Source: an uncultured Lachnospiraceae bacterium
Lineage (GTDB): Bacteria; Bacillota; Clostridia; Lachnospirales; Lachnospiraceae
Direction of reading: 5' to 3'
Assembly (NCBI GenBank): GCA_902803635.1
Contig: CADCQU010000260.1
Span: forward strand, 1-6,133
DNA length: 6,133 nucleotides
Shown here: positions 4,880 to 6,133 of the stretch, piece after piece
Position numbering within the stretch: position 1 is the stretch's first letter
How the letters are laid out: the number at the start of each line of letters is the position of its first letter
The notes under the pieces: model-generated
What the model was told of the DNA's origin: nothing
Seen by the model: the letters and a program-made list of their open reading frames with translations, nothing else
Database searches by the model: none
Program-made: the position numbers and the translations under genes

Positions 4880-6055
4880 TTACCCCCGTGCAAGCTGCAC
4901 GAGGGCGAGCTCGACGCCGATGCGGTCGGTGAGGCGACCGGTCTTAATCTTCTCGTCGGTGTCGGCGAGGAGGCGGAGGGCGGCAAGGAGGGATTCGCGG
5001 GTGATGCCCCGAAGCTGTCCCTGGTAGCGGCGGATGGCGAAGGAGCGGATGCCGGTCTCTTTTTCAATCTCGAGCTGGGAGGCGCGGCGGTCCATGAGAT
5101 CCTTGACCATGAGGAGGCGGTTGAATTCGCGCTCCAGCATCACGAGGATCTTGATGGGGGCTTCCTTGAGGCCGAGGAGCTCGGCGTAGAGGGCGAGGGC
5201 CGTGTCGGTGTCACGGCTTGCGACCGCGCGGAGCATGTCGAAGATATGGTCCTCGAGGAGGATGGTCGTTACCGCGTCGATGGCCGCGCGGTCGGCGACG
5301 AGCTCGGTGGAGGGGAAGGCCTGCGGTTGAAAGGGGACAGCGGCCTTGTCCTTGGTATGCGAAGACTTCGAAGTTTTCGAAGCTTCGGGGGTGTTTCCGA
5401 AATCTGCGGCATAGCCATACATTTCCGCTTCGAGGCGGGCTTCTTCGAGCGCGTAGGCCTCGGCGAGGGCGTCCTCCCGCCATCCGGCCTCCGCCTCCAG
5501 GCCGCGGAGGTAGTGGATGAGCTTGTCGAGCTCGGTGGCGAGGCGGGACATGTCATAGCCGGTGCGCTGGAGGAGGTACTGCAAATCCTCCTTGCGGATA
5601 CGGATGCCCGCGCGGGCAAGGAGGCCCGCGCCCCAGCGAAGGAGCGTGGCCTCATTCTGGACCGGGAACTCGACGGCGTAGCCATTTGCCTGGATGGCTT
5701 TAAAAAGACGGCTCCGTTTGTCTATCTCGGCTTCCACGAAGACGAGGGTCGCGTAGGGAGGAACCTTTTTCAGGTAGTCCGGCAGGCGGTCGAGGGATTT
5801 TTTGAAAAAGCCGCTGTCCTGGATACGGACGAGCCGCCGGTCCGCAAGGAAGGGCAGCGTCTCGGCAAAGTCGATGATGGCCGTCTCCTCGGTCTTCGGG
5901 CCGTCGAGACGGAGGAAATTCAGACTATCTGAGGAGGGCAGGATGGCGTCGCAGAGCTTTTTTGCATAGTGAAGGCGGAGATAGGCCTCCGGGCCGTAGA
6001 GAAGGTAGATGCTCTTGAAATTTCCGCTCTCGATATCCGCGTTTAATTTTTTCAT
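4880..6055 (-). CDS. holA: DNA polymerase III delta subunit
   Basis: HolA is the clamp-loader subunit that opens the beta sliding clamp during replication. The 391-residue product has the family's N-terminal SIYLLYGPEAYLRLHYAKKL (15-34), with no Walker A motif, as expected for delta. It also has LPFLADRRLVRI (67-78) and the signature LVFVEAEIDKRSRLFKAI (104-121). A lid-like region (about 141-182, including YDMSRLATELDKLIHYL) follows, then a C-terminal collar domain (about 256-391) with DHIFDMLRAV, IKILVMLEREFNRLL and a final helix. Many relatives are about 330-350 residues; the excess lies in a charged, low-complexity insertion at about 185-255. The ATG at 6055 is preceded on the minus strand by AGGAG (6066-6062) with a 6-nt gap. 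In Firmicutes the upstream neighbour is often comEC, which would lie outside the window. Confidence 0.95.
   Translation of the reverse strand: MKKLNADIESGNFKSIYLLYGPEAYLRLHYAKKLCDAILPSSDSLNFLRLDGPKTEETAIIDFAETLPFLADRRLVRIQDSGFFKKSLDRLPDYLKKVPPYATLVFVEAEIDKRSRLFKAIQANGYAVEFPVQNEATLLRWGAGLLARAGIRIRKEDLQYLLQRTGYDMSRLATELDKLIHYLRGLEAEAGWREDALAEAYALEEARLEAEMYGYAADFGNTPEASKTSKSSHTKDKAAVPFQPQAFPSTELVADRAAIDAVTTILLEDHIFDMLRAVASRDTDTALALYAELLGLKEAPIKILVMLEREFNRLLMVKDLMDRRASQLEIEKETGIRSFAIRRYQGQLRGITRESLLAALRLLADTDEKIKTGRLTDRIGVELALVQLARG
4882..4906 (-). other. Strong hairpin across the holA stop codon
   Basis: On the minus strand, GCCCTCGTGCA (4906-4896) can pair with TGCACGGGGGT (4892-4882) around the three-base loop GCT: 11 pairs, two of them G-U. 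The right arm contains the last sense codons and the first base of the stop codon TAA. The next bases are AAATTTCC, so there is no U-tract. It could be a weak or factor-dependent terminator or a 3'-end stabiliser, or a by-product of coding sequence. Confidence 0.45.
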
Positions 6056-6116
6056 GGTGAACTCCTGGGGAATAGGATAGCCATAGTATGTTACAGTTCA
6101 GCTGCCCCTCTGGCTC

Positions 6117-6129
6117 TGTCATTCTGAGG
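6117..6129 (+). repeat. Dispersed intergenic repeat motif, plus-strand copy upstream of holA
   Basis: TGTCATTCTGAGG is followed by AGCG, where the window ends. It matches 4820-4832 in inverted orientation, so the two copies flank holA. The AGCG continuation is closer than the other copy to the recalled TCATTCTGAGGAGCG form. The rest of the element would lie beyond the edge. Confidence 0.6.
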
Positions 6130-6133
6130 AGCG

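Noticed and set aside
5246..5932. 228-residue plus-strand ORF inside holA
   Set aside because: It lies wholly antisense to a confidently identified gene and has no recognisable motif or ribosome site.
6056..6133. Promoter for holA on the minus strand
   Set aside because: An ATGACA-like and a TACTAT-like hexamer are present, but they are about 28 bases apart, which is too far for a sigma-70 promoter.

Overview
The window looks like a chromosomal segment of a GC-rich, low-G+C-lineage-type Firmicute (Bacillota). The reasons are the tail-to-tail rpsT/holA pair typical of that phylum, strong AGGAG-type ribosome binding sites, two probable TTG starts, and a CotH-family protein of the kind common in gut Clostridia and Negativicutes. 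Genus cannot be assigned from the sequence alone.

Bases 1-319 contain no convincing gene. They hold five head-to-tail copies of a 64-bp unit (one copy is 63 bp), and the array probably continues off the left edge. Each unit carries a perfect 10-bp inverted repeat (GGAAGGATGA / TCATCCTTCC). The array ends about 14 bases before the ribosome binding site of the first gene.

Bases 349-4177 are a same-strand three-gene unit with gaps of 46 and 36 bases and no internal promoter or terminator that I can see: a VTC-type polyphosphate polymerase domain protein, a DUF4956 membrane protein, and an 800-residue CotH kinase-family protein anchored at both ends. The set resembles a cytosolic catalytic subunit, a membrane partner and an extracytoplasmic kinase-like protein. 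This gene association is, to my knowledge, recurrent in Firmicutes, but its joint function is not established. The CotH protein has FDG-rich repeats inserted in its kinase-like domain and a Ser/Gly/Asn-rich stalk with tandem 11-residue repeats.

Bases 4215-4668 are an independent rpsT unit: a near-consensus sigma-70 promoter, a leader of about 90 nt, a TTG-initiated S20 gene and a strong intrinsic terminator. Bases 4669-4879 are a tail-to-tail spacer with no gene; its one recognisable element is a short repeat (4820-4832).

Bases 4880-6055 (minus strand) encode HolA, the DNA polymerase III delta subunit, with an unusual low-complexity insertion of about 70 residues between its second and third domains and a strong hairpin across its stop codon. 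A 13-base motif, TGTCATTCTGAGG, occurs on the minus strand downstream of holA and on the plus strand upstream of it. It looks like the conserved end of a dispersed intergenic repeat.
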